Source of the DNA: Pseudomonas gozinkensis
GTDB taxonomy: Bacteria > Pseudomonadota > Gammaproteobacteria > Pseudomonadales > Pseudomonadaceae
DNA length: 64,000 bases
Reading direction: 5' to 3'
NCBI RefSeq assembly: GCF_014863585.1
Contig: NZ_CP062253.1
Span: forward strand, 2,630,501-2,694,500
Positions 8,409 to 15,618 of the stretch are shown in pieces (the first letter of the stretch is position 1; the number at the start of each line of letters is the position of its first letter). A program made the position numbers and the translations under genes. The notes below the pieces were generated by a model, which saw only the letters and a list, made by a program, of their open reading frames with translations, did not search any database and had not been told where the DNA came from.

Positions 8409-9092
8409 ATGCAGGTTCAAGATGCCGTAAAATTGACGAAGAAAGAACAGCAGATTTTGGATTCCGTAATGCCCGGTCAGGACGGTTGGCACTTGAAAAG
8501 TCACTTGAAGTGTTTGAAGTCGTGCCCTTCACATGATCGTTGTGGTGGACAGGGGCCTGATGGAAAGGTTTGCTCTGACCAATGGAGAGACGCGTCATTT
8601 GAGAAGGACGCATCTCAGGTCTTCGTTCATGTCCTGAGGAACTTTGATTTCTACAACCAAGGCGATCTGGCCGACCTGACTACGAAATCCAACCAGGTTA
8701 CAGCGCTTCGTCTCAAATTCCTGCAGCAAATGCACGTCCTCGCTCCCCAAGAATACGCGGAAGGGTCTCTGCGGCTGACCCAGCATCGTCGGCGAGAACG
8801 GGCTAAAGGCCTCTCGCGGGGTTTGAAGTTGGAGCGATTTGATCAAACCGGAAAACTAGAATGCGAAGCCTGCGCTATCGATTTTTTCGCGATCTATGGT
8901 GATGCTGGTTTCCGGGTCATTGAGTGTCACCATCAGATCCCTCTGTCCCATGAAAATCACAAGGGTAAGACCAAGTTGGAGGATCTGGCGCTGCTTTGCG
9001 CCAACTGCCACCGGCTCGCTCACTCGAATGAGTTGTTGCACGGCATCGTTGCACTGAAAGAATACGTTCAAGAAATGAGCGCTGCAGGCTGA
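8409..9092 (+). CDS. HNH endonuclease family protein
   Basis: 227 residues. The C-terminal third carries a complete HNH nuclease motif: a first Cys pair CEAC, the His pair in ECHHQIPLS, a central Asn in the segment KLEDLALLCANCHRLAH, and a second CxxC/His pair (CANCH). This fold cuts DNA as a zinc-supported beta-beta-alpha-metal nuclease. The N-terminal 130 residues contain a small Cys cluster (CLKSCPSHDRC) and are otherwise unassigned; they may set specificity. The ATG at 8409 is preceded by CGGAGCG. There is no methyltransferase next door, so it is not an obvious restriction-modification system. Position in a CBASS-bearing island hints at a defence or phage-derived function, which is inference. 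Confidence 0.8.
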   Translation: MQVQDAVKLTKKEQQILDSVMPGQDGWHLKSHLKCLKSCPSHDRCGGQGPDGKVCSDQWRDASFEKDASQVFVHVLRNFDFYNQGDLADLTTKSNQVTALRLKFLQQMHVLAPQEYAEGSLRLTQHRRRERAKGLSRGLKLERFDQTGKLECEACAIDFFAIYGDAGFRVIECHHQIPLSHENHKGKTKLEDLALLCANCHRLAHSNELLHGIVALKEYVQEMSAAG

Positions 9093-9346
9093 TGATCCTT
9101 TGAGTTTCAAAAACGCTTCACTAGTGTCCGTGAGGACAGGATCTTTTATTGTCTCGGGTCATACTTTTTCAGTGCGCATAAATGTGAACTGCTTTTGGGC
9201 CCGCTGCGATTTTGGCAGGCCCATGAAATTCACTGGAAACGGCTCCTTACCCCCCTGCTTGGGTAAGCATTGGCGTGAGATAGAGGGCAAGGCCAAATCA
9301 CGCCAGACCATGAGGCTTGCTTTAAACTACGGATGGTTAACGCGCC

Positions 9347-9823
9347 TTAATCGGCTCCCTTGGAGATGGGAGAGGGAGGTAGCGCAGCAGTAACTGTGGG
9401 GATACTAAACCCTGCTTTGCTTTTCCTGGCAGCTGCGGCGTTAAGTTCTAAAGGACTAAGGTGAGCCAGGCTTACTTTAAGACCGAATTTCCTGAATACA
9501 GCGTCCAAGGTCGCAAGAGTTGGATTGCCACTATCGACCTCAAGCTGCGACAGAGTACGCTTTGAAATTTTGCAGGCGACTGCGAACCTTTCTTGGTTTA
9601 TGCCCAGAAGATTTTCACGCAGTTGCTTGGTGGCGCCTCCGAGCGACAATTTTCCTTGGGCTACCTCCTCGGCCACTGTTTGAATGTAGGCCTTACGCTC
9701 TTCTAGATTCATCTCTTTCACGTCAACCCTCGTTTGTTCAGCCGTATCCAGGCTGTGGGTAGTCTTTATCCTTGTAGCGTTAGTTATGCTGGATATGTTT
9801 TCTCCAGGATAATCCACCCCCAA
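9347..9823 (-). CDS. Xre-family helix-turn-helix regulator
   Basis: Up to 158 residues. A helix-turn-helix of the Cro/Xre type spans about residues 80-125 (QERFAVACKISKRTLSQLE, then GNPTLATLDAVFRKFG). The TTG start at 9823 lies 3 nt after the stop of the tiny upstream ORF and has AAGG in front, so the two may be coupled. A shorter form from the ATG in KEMNLEER (about 9712) is an alternative. The C-terminal 35 residues are Ala/Pro/Ser-rich. The HTH resembles HipB/antitoxin-type regulators, but no toxin such as HipA is adjacent. Confidence 0.72.
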   Translation of the reverse strand: MGVDYPGENISSITNATRIKTTHSLDTAEQTRVDVKEMNLEERKAYIQTVAEEVAQGKLSLGGATKQLRENLLGINQERFAVACKISKRTLSQLEVDSGNPTLATLDAVFRKFGLKVSLAHLSPLELNAAAARKSKAGFSIPTVTAALPPSPISKGAD

Positions 9824-9826
9824 GTT

Positions 9827-9943
9827 TTACCTTCGCTCAAAGTATGTTTCTTGAACTCTGGCGACTTCAATGCTATGAATGGCCTGTTCGTACTTGGATT
9901 TCCCCTTGAATGCAGCATCTAGGTAGTCCAAGAGGCTTTCCAT
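9827..9943 (-). CDS. Tiny ORF upstream of the Xre regulator
   Basis: A 38-codon frame begins MESLLDYLDAAFKGKSKYEQ and ends at TAA 9827-9829. The ATG at 9943 has GGAGAA 5-6 nt upstream; another ATG at 9955 lacks one. Stop and next start are separated by only 3 nt. The peptide is charged and amphipathic. It could be a small partner (for example a toxin or co-regulator) or a leader peptide for the HTH gene. No homologue is recognised. Confidence 0.4.
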   Translation of the reverse strand: MESLLDYLDAAFKGKSKYEQAIHSIEVARVQETYFERR

Positions 9944-9979
9944 GGTGTTCTCCATTGTTGAGCTTGGTGATCACTGGGT

Positions 9980-10423
9980 TTATTCGCATGAATGCGTGCA
10001 GCAAGGTTGGCTAGCAAACCATTTTTTAACTTCGTTGTCCCAGCCTGGTTCGCAAAACTCAAGGCTAGGCCAGTAATTATGAAACTCTTCGTAATCTAGC
10101 GCTCTCGCGTTTTTCTGAGACTTCTCGGATATAAAACCCCAGATGATGTACATCCGCTCTTTCCAATTGGATGTAGCAAGCATATGTATGGGCGCGCATT
10201 CAGGAAATCCAAGGTTCAATATGGAAGCACTGAAAGATTCGACTGCTGCCGGCGTAAACCGGGAGTCGTACTCATCGGTCGCGTCAAGGTTGTGATACAG
10301 CAGACCGATGTACTGGAAGGCACTATGATCTATGCTGTCCTGTTTTTTGATGCTGTGAAAAGAGCTGAGGTTAGAGCCTTCAGGCGTTTGGGATACACTG
10401 AAGCTGATTTTTAGGTCGGGCAT
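9980..10423 (-). CDS. Hypothetical protein
   Basis: 147 residues, rich in aromatic residues and acidic overall, no family recognised. The translation (for example AFQYIGLLYHNLDATDEYD) looks like a real globular protein. It has no signal peptide or membrane helices and ends with a Cys-Cys-Thr-His-Ser-Cys tail. It lies upstream of, and on the same strand as, the tiny ORF and Xre regulator, so the three could be co-transcribed. AT-rich like the rest of the cargo. Confidence 0.6.
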   Translation of the reverse strand: MPDLKISFSVSQTPEGSNLSSFHSIKKQDSIDHSAFQYIGLLYHNLDATDEYDSRFTPAAVESFSASILNLGFPECAPIHMLATSNWKERMYIIWGFISEKSQKNARALDYEEFHNYWPSLEFCEPGWDNEVKKWFASQPCCTHSCE

Positions 10424-10504
10424 TGATGTTCTCTTTTTTTATTTTATGGTAACGAAGGAGCAAACATCAGTGCAACTCCGAGAGATTAATTTTTTAGGGG
10501 TTAT

Positions 10505-10760
10505 ATGCGGTTTTTTCGATGTGGGTTGTGGGCTGGCTGCTTGCGTTTATTTCCCCAACTTTGCTTATTTGATAGCAAAGGCTTTCGATTTTTAGATGCT
10601 GACCTATGAGGGCATGGCCTGATGGCCTGATGAGATGGTGAGAATTTGGCTTGCAGGTGGTGAGCCGCCTTGCCTGGATTTGATTGATTCCGTAGCGAGA
10701 AGTCCGCATTGGAAGTTGCTGAGTGAAAGTCTCCATGGACAACGCAAAAGGGAGAGCTGA
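10505..10760 (+). other. Chain of very short overlapping ORFs, part 1
   Basis: Three plus-strand frames follow each other with stop/start overlaps: 34 codons from ATG 10505 (AGGGG 6 nt upstream) to TGA 10609; 11 codons from the ATG overlapping that stop; and 41 codons from ATG 10635 to TGA 10760. None is recognisable. They could be a decayed gene, a structured RNA or leader, or real small proteins. Confidence 0.25.
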
Positions 10761-10781
10761 GTCACAAGCGAGGATGGTGTT

Positions 10782-10961
10782 ATGGAAAGCAGAGATGTTG
10801 AGCAACTGAATATTGATTTGCTTTGGGTGTTTGGATGGCAGGTGCAGACTGCTAAGCAGGATGAGTCTTTTGGCGTCTCTGGCAAGTACTTGAGGCTTTA
10901 CCGGGTTACCAGGCCTGGCCACCTGACTGCGAGAAATCTTAAGTCAGCCCAATGCCCTTAG
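10782..10961 (+). CDS. Small ORF of unknown function, 59 codons
   Basis: Starts at ATG 10782 with GAGG about 8 nt upstream and ends at TAG 10959-10961. The translation begins MESRDVEQLNIDLLWVFGWQ and looks protein-like. Its last 10 bases overlap the start of the next short frame, in another reading frame. This might be natural coupling or a frameshift in one formerly longer gene. No family is recognised. It lies inside a chain of short frames that ends at a perfect terminator (11284-11317). Confidence 0.4.
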   Translation: MESRDVEQLNIDLLWVFGWQVQTAKQDESFGVSGKYLRLYRVTRPGHLTARNLKSAQCP

Positions 10962-11089
10962 ATATACATGGCTTCGCAATCCATACCGCCGGTTGGTTCT
11001 GTCGTGATTATTTTCTTCTAGGCTACAACCAGGCCGCCGAGATGAGGGTGATCCAGGAAAAAAACGAGCTCGTCAGCGCTAAGAGTTGA
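10952..11089 (+). CDS. Small ORF of unknown function, 45 codons
   Basis: Frame from ATG 10952 to TGA 11087-11089. The translation contains TAGWFCRDYFLLGYNQAAEM followed by a charged helix, which is compositionally protein-like. No ribosome binding site is visible, and the start overlaps the end of the previous frame by 10 nt. It could be the frameshifted C-terminus of that gene. No homologue is recognised. Confidence 0.35.
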   Translation: MPLDIHGFAIHTAGWFCRDYFLLGYNQAAEMRVIQEKNELVSAKS

Positions 11090-11097
11090 GGTTGCCA

Positions 11098-11250
11098 ATG
11101 AATGCTAAAAACATCAGGGTTTTGGATTCACGGTCAGAGCTCCAGATGTTCAGGCATCTCACCCGTTTGAGTCGAAATTTGCATCCGTGCATACATCCAT
11201 TTACTTCCTGCGGTGCCCTATTTGGGCGATGCGCGTTGCAGTGCTTGTGA
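11098..11250 (+). CDS. Small ORF of unknown function, 50 codons
   Basis: Frame from ATG 11098 to TGA 11248-11250 with GAGG 7 nt upstream. The basic N-terminal half reads VLDSRSELQMFRHLTRLSRN, and the C-terminal half contains four Cys. It is followed 33 nt later by a strong intrinsic terminator, suggesting that this stretch really is transcribed. Not recognised. Confidence 0.35.
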   Translation: MNAKNIRVLDSRSELQMFRHLTRLSRNLHPCIHPFTSCGALFGRCALQCL

Positions 11251-11283
11251 GCAGTCACTAGCGGCTAGGGGGAAATCTCTAAG

Positions 11284-11317
11284 GCTCAATATTTGGTTAC
11301 AAATATTGAGCTTTTTT
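11284..11317 (+). terminator. Intrinsic terminator, perfect 12-bp stem
   Basis: GCTCAATATTTG (11284-11295), loop GTTA, CAAATATTGAGC (11300-11311), then six T. This is a textbook rho-independent terminator for plus-strand transcription. No long gene precedes it, so it most likely ends a transcript carrying the chain of small ORFs or an untranslated RNA. Confidence 0.85.
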
Positions 11318-11418
11318 GGTGATGCGTAAAGCTTGAGGTGTAGGCGAAGAGCCACCATTGAAGTTGTGCGGCTACAGGATGGATGAGCCATGCCTGGCCC
11401 GCTTAAGGAAAAATAGAA

Positions 11419-11703
11419 ATGGCTGTGAGCTCAATCAAAGAAATCAACGACAAATTTTCGTACGACGACAAGGTAAGCGGTGGGGAGGGTGACGGGGTAA
11501 AGGTCTCATGCGGCCAACACGGCTCCTACAACGAGCTTAGCTACATCTATACCACGCTGCTCCAACCCTTGATCGATAAGAAGAAAATCACAAAGCAGGA
11601 AGCCCTGGATGCCTTGGACGAGGCATGCGACCTGCCACAACCGCGCATGCGTGAGGCCTACTATGACAAGCTGGAGGAGTTGCTGGGCGTGGCAATTCGA
11701 TAA
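11419..11703 (+). CDS. Small hypothetical protein, 94 aa
   Basis: 94 residues beginning MAVSSIKEINDKFSYDDK, with AAGGA about 9 nt before the ATG. It has a helical C-terminal part (KKKITKQEALDALDEA) and a central segment with Cys-Gly-Gln-His. Soluble, family not recognised. Monocistronic: a terminator lies upstream at 11284-11317 and a weak hairpin downstream at 11761-11795. The balanced composition and good ribosome binding site make it a likely real gene. Confidence 0.6.
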   Translation: MAVSSIKEINDKFSYDDKVSGGEGDGVKVSCGQHGSYNELSYIYTTLLQPLIDKKKITKQEALDALDEACDLPQPRMREAYYDKLEELLGVAIR

Positions 11704-12362
11704 GGTGCCAGGCGTTTCACTACGAGAAAAAAACTCTAGCTTTGAGTTGCTAGGTTGAGCAGAAGGCTGGAAGCTGGTGAGGGTTTCAGCCTTCTTCATC
11801 CCAAACGACGTTTTAAACTCAGGAGCAACTTGCTACGCGTGTTCTCACGATTGTTTACTTTTCCTCAACAAACCAAGCTCTTACAGCAGTCATTGTCTGG
11901 CGTGTCCTCTACGCTGTGGCTAGCTGGCAAAATCCTGAACGGGCTGAGTTTTTGAGTGTGCGAGGTTTCGAGGTGAGCATGTGGCATATTTTTATGCAAG
12001 GCTTACTGGTTATCGCTCCATTTTGGCATTCATCAATGTTTGGCATGTCCGTATGACTAACAATCTGAAGTGCTGAGTCAGGGGAGGAGCGGGGGCTACA
12101 TAGAGCTTCGATTCTGTGGCGCTCCCGAAGTCATCAGCTAGCTATGTTGGCCGCTCTAAGAGCAGGCACCTTTTCATAAGGGTGTCATAAAACTACAGGT
12201 TTCTGAAGGGATTGTCAGCTTGCTGAAAATAGTTGAGGTGATGGCTATTTGCCCTTAGCATTGCGTGGTCTAGGAAAGTTTTTGCCGGTGACCTTTAGTC
12301 AAAGGGATCAAAGCTTTGCTGGAGCGGCATTAACCTCAATCGTCGAGTAGTTAAGAACTAAT
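11704..12362. other. Intergenic stretch with one weak hairpin
   Basis: About 660 bases without a convincing gene. AGAAGGCTG (11761-11769) pairs with CAGCCTTCT (11787-11795) across a 17-nt loop and may terminate the 94-aa gene; a strong T-run is missing. A plus-strand frame at 11755-11955 has no start signal and is taken as chance. The last 100 bases must hold the promoter of the membrane protein gene. Confidence 0.4.
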
Positions 12363-13028
12363 ATGGCTAGTGATATCTGGAGTCTGGTACTAAATGTTGT
12401 GGCATCATTCATTTATGCAGGGATTATGTCTTTGTGGGGGATGAGAAGGAAACGCTCTGTCCCGCGACCTGCCTCAAACCGGAATGCAACAAGAATTGAG
12501 CCAATAGAACTAGTTGTTCCTGATGGTTCGATGGGGGCAGAGCGTCGATTGAAAAATCGCCAAAAAGCGGATGAAACAGCGTACAAATTTGTTTTCTATC
12601 TAGTGACATTTGGTATGCTTTATCTTTCGATTTCTACTCCTCCAGTATTTAAAGCGCTGTTCTCAAGTGGGGAGGTTTATTTAAGCAGTGCTCGCTTTAT
12701 TGGAGAGTATTTACCTGCGATTCCTGTTGTAAAAACGAATCTCCAGCTTGTTTTTTTTCTGATTTCAGCGCTGCTCTATATTCCTTTGCTTCTTGTTTCT
12801 GAATTTGTAGCTGAACTGATCACGCCGATGGTCGACTCATTCAAAGAAGTGACAGATCGCATTTTTGTAGCCATCACAATGCTGGTGTCTGTTGTGCTCT
12901 GCATTCCAGTGGCGGCAACTTCTGTCTGGTTGTTTTTCGATAAAACCTATCCGGACTCTCTTTTGAGTGTATTGTTCTTCACCGCGCTCCCATTCATTTT
13001 TCAGCAGGCGCAATCAGGGCGTCGCTAA
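12363..13028 (+). CDS. Multi-pass membrane protein of unknown function
   Basis: 221 residues with about five hydrophobic segments: residues 6-26, 73-95, about 127-152, about 165-190 and about 200-215. A basic, soluble loop (residues 28-70) separates the first two. No conserved catalytic motif is seen and no family is recognised. The ATG at 12363 has only a weak ribosome binding site. It is convergent with ginD, with a hairpin between them at 13102-13133. Small membrane proteins in islands are sometimes effectors of anti-phage systems, but nothing here shows that. Confidence 0.68.
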   Translation: MASDIWSLVLNVVASFIYAGIMSLWGMRRKRSVPRPASNRNATRIEPIELVVPDGSMGAERRLKNRQKADETAYKFVFYLVTFGMLYLSISTPPVFKALFSSGEVYLSSARFIGEYLPAIPVVKTNLQLVFFLISALLYIPLLLVSEFVAELITPMVDSFKEVTDRIFVAITMLVSVVLCIPVAATSVWLFFDKTYPDSLLSVLFFTALPFIFQQAQSGRR

Positions 13029-13101
13029 GTGTGCCTGTTTTAGGGCGCCAGTCATTTGGCTGAATGGGTGAAATTTCGAAGTTCACGGCAAGTTAAATTC
13101 G

Positions 13102-13133
13102 CTGGTGCCAGCTTACGGATGAGCTGGCGCCAG
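13102..13133. terminator. Hairpin between convergent genes
   Basis: CTGGTGCCAGCT, loop TACGGATG, AGCTGGCGCCAG: a 12-bp stem with one G-U pair. It lies between the end of the membrane protein gene (plus) and the end of ginD (minus). No good T-run on either strand, so it may be a weak bidirectional terminator. Confidence 0.45.
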
Positions 13134-13165
13134 TTCGGGCCAAAAAAATACAAGCATCCTCCTGG

Positions 13166-13579
13166 CTAACCTTTTCTATCCGGCTTAGGGATCGGGTTCA
13201 TCAGCTTATCCCGAGTCAATCCATTCAGTGCAGCGTTGTGAATGAATATTTGAGCCGTTTCGGCCATGAGCTGAAGTTCTTTTTTCAACCGATTGTTCTC
13301 TTCCTGCAGTCTGAGAATCTGCTCCGCTGCAGCGGTGAGGCTTTTCGGCAATGGCATACTTGCCATGCGATCCCGATCCGAAGTGATCTCCGCTTTTCTA
13401 ACTTTGTAAGCGTTAACAACCAATGCTTTTCCGGCCAGCGCCTGGCGGGTTGGAACAAAGCCCAAGGCCGATTGAGAGGCTTCGCATATAGCCTCCCAAG
13501 TCAGCTTTTTCTTCAACGGCCACTCTCTGATAATGGCCGTTATGGCTTTAAGCTCCTTCGCGGTGAACGCGCTAGGCAT
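13166..13579 (-). CDS. ginD: GInt recombination accessory protein GinD
   Basis: 137 residues, last gene of the ginABCD operon. In GInt islands the small fourth protein is required, along with the three recombinases, for integration and excision. The sequence shows a helical N-terminal half and a coiled-coil stretch at about residues 82-110 (AAAEQILRLQEENNRLKKEL) suited to dimerisation. The start ATG overlaps the ginC stop by 8 nt (ATGCCTAG), implying coupled translation. It would probably act with the integrases at the attachment site, perhaps as a DNA-bending or assembly factor; that role is inferred. The name is given by context and size, not by a distinctive motif. Confidence 0.75.
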   Translation of the reverse strand: MPSAFTAKELKAITAIIREWPLKKKLTWEAICEASQSALGFVPTRQALAGKALVVNAYKVRKAEITSDRDRMASMPLPKSLTAAAEQILRLQEENNRLKKELQLMAETAQIFIHNAALNGLTRDKLMNPIPKPDRKG

Positions 13580-15617
13580 CGTTGTTTTCTTCCATCAATT
13601 CTTTCAGGCAGCTTAACAAATCGTCGCTGTAGACGTCACTGAGCCCACTGGACTCAAGCAGTTCAGGGTGTTTAGTCGTCAATATGCGTTTGGCGTGTGT
13701 GAAGTCATGACCCACCATTTGCACCGGGCTACCATCCGGAATCGCTGGATTCTTGTGCATCGCCACAATCTCATCCAGGCGCACCAGATACAGTTGATGC
13801 CGATCGACCCAACGCGTTGCCGCACGATTGCCTGCCTCGATTTCCATGAGCGCAGCCTCCAGGTTTTCCGCGACATGCGCGCGCTCGCGCTCCACGGCCT
13901 TCAGGGAGTTCTTGTGCCCTTTGCAATGCAGCAGCTCTGAGCAGTTCAGGCAGTCTGCAGCTTTCTCGCAGGCTGATACAGTCCATGGATGAGTACAAAT
14001 GCCGTAGCGGGTTGTGATGATGTTGCCCTTGTCTCGGACGTCGTATTCCTGCTCGGTGATAGGGGTATGTGTGATATCCGTCACCTGTATCAAGCGGTCG
14101 CCAATTTCCCTTGCAGTACGTTTCGGGTCTTTATGCATGTACGTTCGTGATTGCTGGACAGACGCGCGGCCGCTCCATGCAGTAATTCGTTCGATGGCAA
14201 CACCCGCCTCTTCAGCGGCGGTGTTCAAGAAGTGCCGAAGTTGATGGGATTTCAGGGTGATGTTTTCGTAACCATGCCGGTGCAAGAAGGAAGGGTAGGT
14301 CTTGCCATTGAGCTTGCTCACGTTGTTCTGAGACAGACGTTTGTTGTAGTAATCACCATTGATGGGGGCCAGGAAAATCGGGCTCGTCGCAAAGCCATCC
14401 GCCAATTGGAATTCGCGGAAGCAAAGGAGTGACTCCGACATTTTGGGCGGCGTGATGGAGCAGAGCCTCGGGTCTACCTGGTAAGGGAAAAATGGGTTGT
14501 TCTTTTTGTGATACTCAACCACGGATGCCCATAGTGTCCTAAGCGTCCACCCTGCCAACCTCCGATGGCCCTCCATCCATTTCATCAGGTTTTCTGCTGA
14601 CTTGAGGGTAGGGCGGCCCAGTGCCGCGACGGCCTGGTCGCGTGTCAAAACTTGATTAGGGGGGACATCAGGACAGGTTTCGTGCGGATAGAAGTCCTTC
14701 GCGCCTGATTCGTAATAGCGCGCGAGCTTTCGACCTTCTTCAGTGATTTTTTCCAAGCGTCGGAACGCCTTTTCGCAGTGGCTTGCCATCACCTGCGGAA
14801 TCTCTTTCGTGACAATTTTGTTTATCTTTGGAGAGTAGTGCCGCAGGAACTTCTGAGGTTGGCCGAGAGTGTCGAAATCCTCTTCAAGCGATACGGACTT
14901 CAGCCAGCTCTGTTCGTTGATACGAAAAGGTGCCGAAAGGAAGATGGCCGTAATACTGGTGATGTAGGTTGCCTCATCATTCAGATCACCTGTATGGCCG
15001 TTTGCAAAGATTTCGGCGAGCGCCAACAGCGTTTCGTCCAAGGGAAGCTTCGTTTCTCGGTCATAGGTGGCGCCTGGTTGTCGTATACCTCGAAAGGGGT
15101 GTTGCCAGTGGCGAATACCACTCGAGGTGATGTTGTGCTTGGTGACTTCATCAACCAGGTTTTTTAGCGCCGCGCCCATACCTAAAAGATCGGCATAGGT
15201 CTCCTTGATGATGGCAGAGGCACGATCAAGGTGCTGCTCCGAAAGCCGAGTAATATCTGCGTAGCCGTCTACTTCAATGAGCGCTTGTTCAACGACCATT
15301 ATTATAGAGAAGTCTTTTGCGGGCACCTTTGCGGCGCTTCCTCGTCGTGTTTCCACGATGTAGGCCTTGGCGAACTCAATGAACTCTGGTGCTAGTTGTT
15401 GGCTTGCCGAGGGCGTGACGCTCTTATGCAAACCCGCGTTCTGCAAATTCAAAAAGCGAAGCCTGCCACGAGGCAGTACCCATACGTTGTCGTTCCAGTT
15501 AAAGCTTGGGAGACTGGCATATGTCGGGTTCACATGCCTTGCATTGAAAATGTAGTTGGCAAGGTTTTGAGCGTTCGCGATAGCGGCTTTTGATTTGAAA
15601 GGCGTTGGCATTAACAT
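13572..15617 (-). CDS. ginC: Tyrosine recombinase GinC
   Basis: About 681 residues, the largest of three tandem integrases. Catalytic elements: an Arg in SAPFRINEQSW (box I), the HxLRH box in KSHQLRHFLNTAAEEAG, and the nucleophile Tyr in SGRASVQQSRTYMH. The C-terminal part contains a cluster of Cys and His (ACEKAADCLNCSELLHCKGH) that may bind zinc. I prefer the ATG at 15617, immediately after the ginB stop (TAAAATG), over a start 45 nt upstream inside ginB. GInt elements need all three recombinases. The length is far above simple phage integrases, from extra N- and C-terminal domains. Confidence 0.85.
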   Translation of the reverse strand: MLMPTPFKSKAAIANAQNLANYIFNARHVNPTYASLPSFNWNDNVWVLPRGRLRFLNLQNAGLHKSVTPSASQQLAPEFIEFAKAYIVETRRGSAAKVPAKDFSIIMVVEQALIEVDGYADITRLSEQHLDRASAIIKETYADLLGMGAALKNLVDEVTKHNITSSGIRHWQHPFRGIRQPGATYDRETKLPLDETLLALAEIFANGHTGDLNDEATYITSITAIFLSAPFRINEQSWLKSVSLEEDFDTLGQPQKFLRHYSPKINKIVTKEIPQVMASHCEKAFRRLEKITEEGRKLARYYESGAKDFYPHETCPDVPPNQVLTRDQAVAALGRPTLKSAENLMKWMEGHRRLAGWTLRTLWASVVEYHKKNNPFFPYQVDPRLCSITPPKMSESLLCFREFQLADGFATSPIFLAPINGDYYNKRLSQNNVSKLNGKTYPSFLHRHGYENITLKSHQLRHFLNTAAEEAGVAIERITAWSGRASVQQSRTYMHKDPKRTAREIGDRLIQVTDITHTPITEQEYDVRDKGNIITTRYGICTHPWTVSACEKAADCLNCSELLHCKGHKNSLKAVERERAHVAENLEAALMEIEAGNRAATRWVDRHQLYLVRLDEIVAMHKNPAIPDGSPVQMVGHDFTHAKRILTTKHPELLESSGLSDVYSDDLLSCLKELMEENNDA

Positions 15618-15618
15618 T

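Noticed and set aside
10494..10922. Minus-strand frame of 142 codons
   Set aside because: Low-complexity translation and no start signal; the opposite strand has coupled short frames and a matching terminator.
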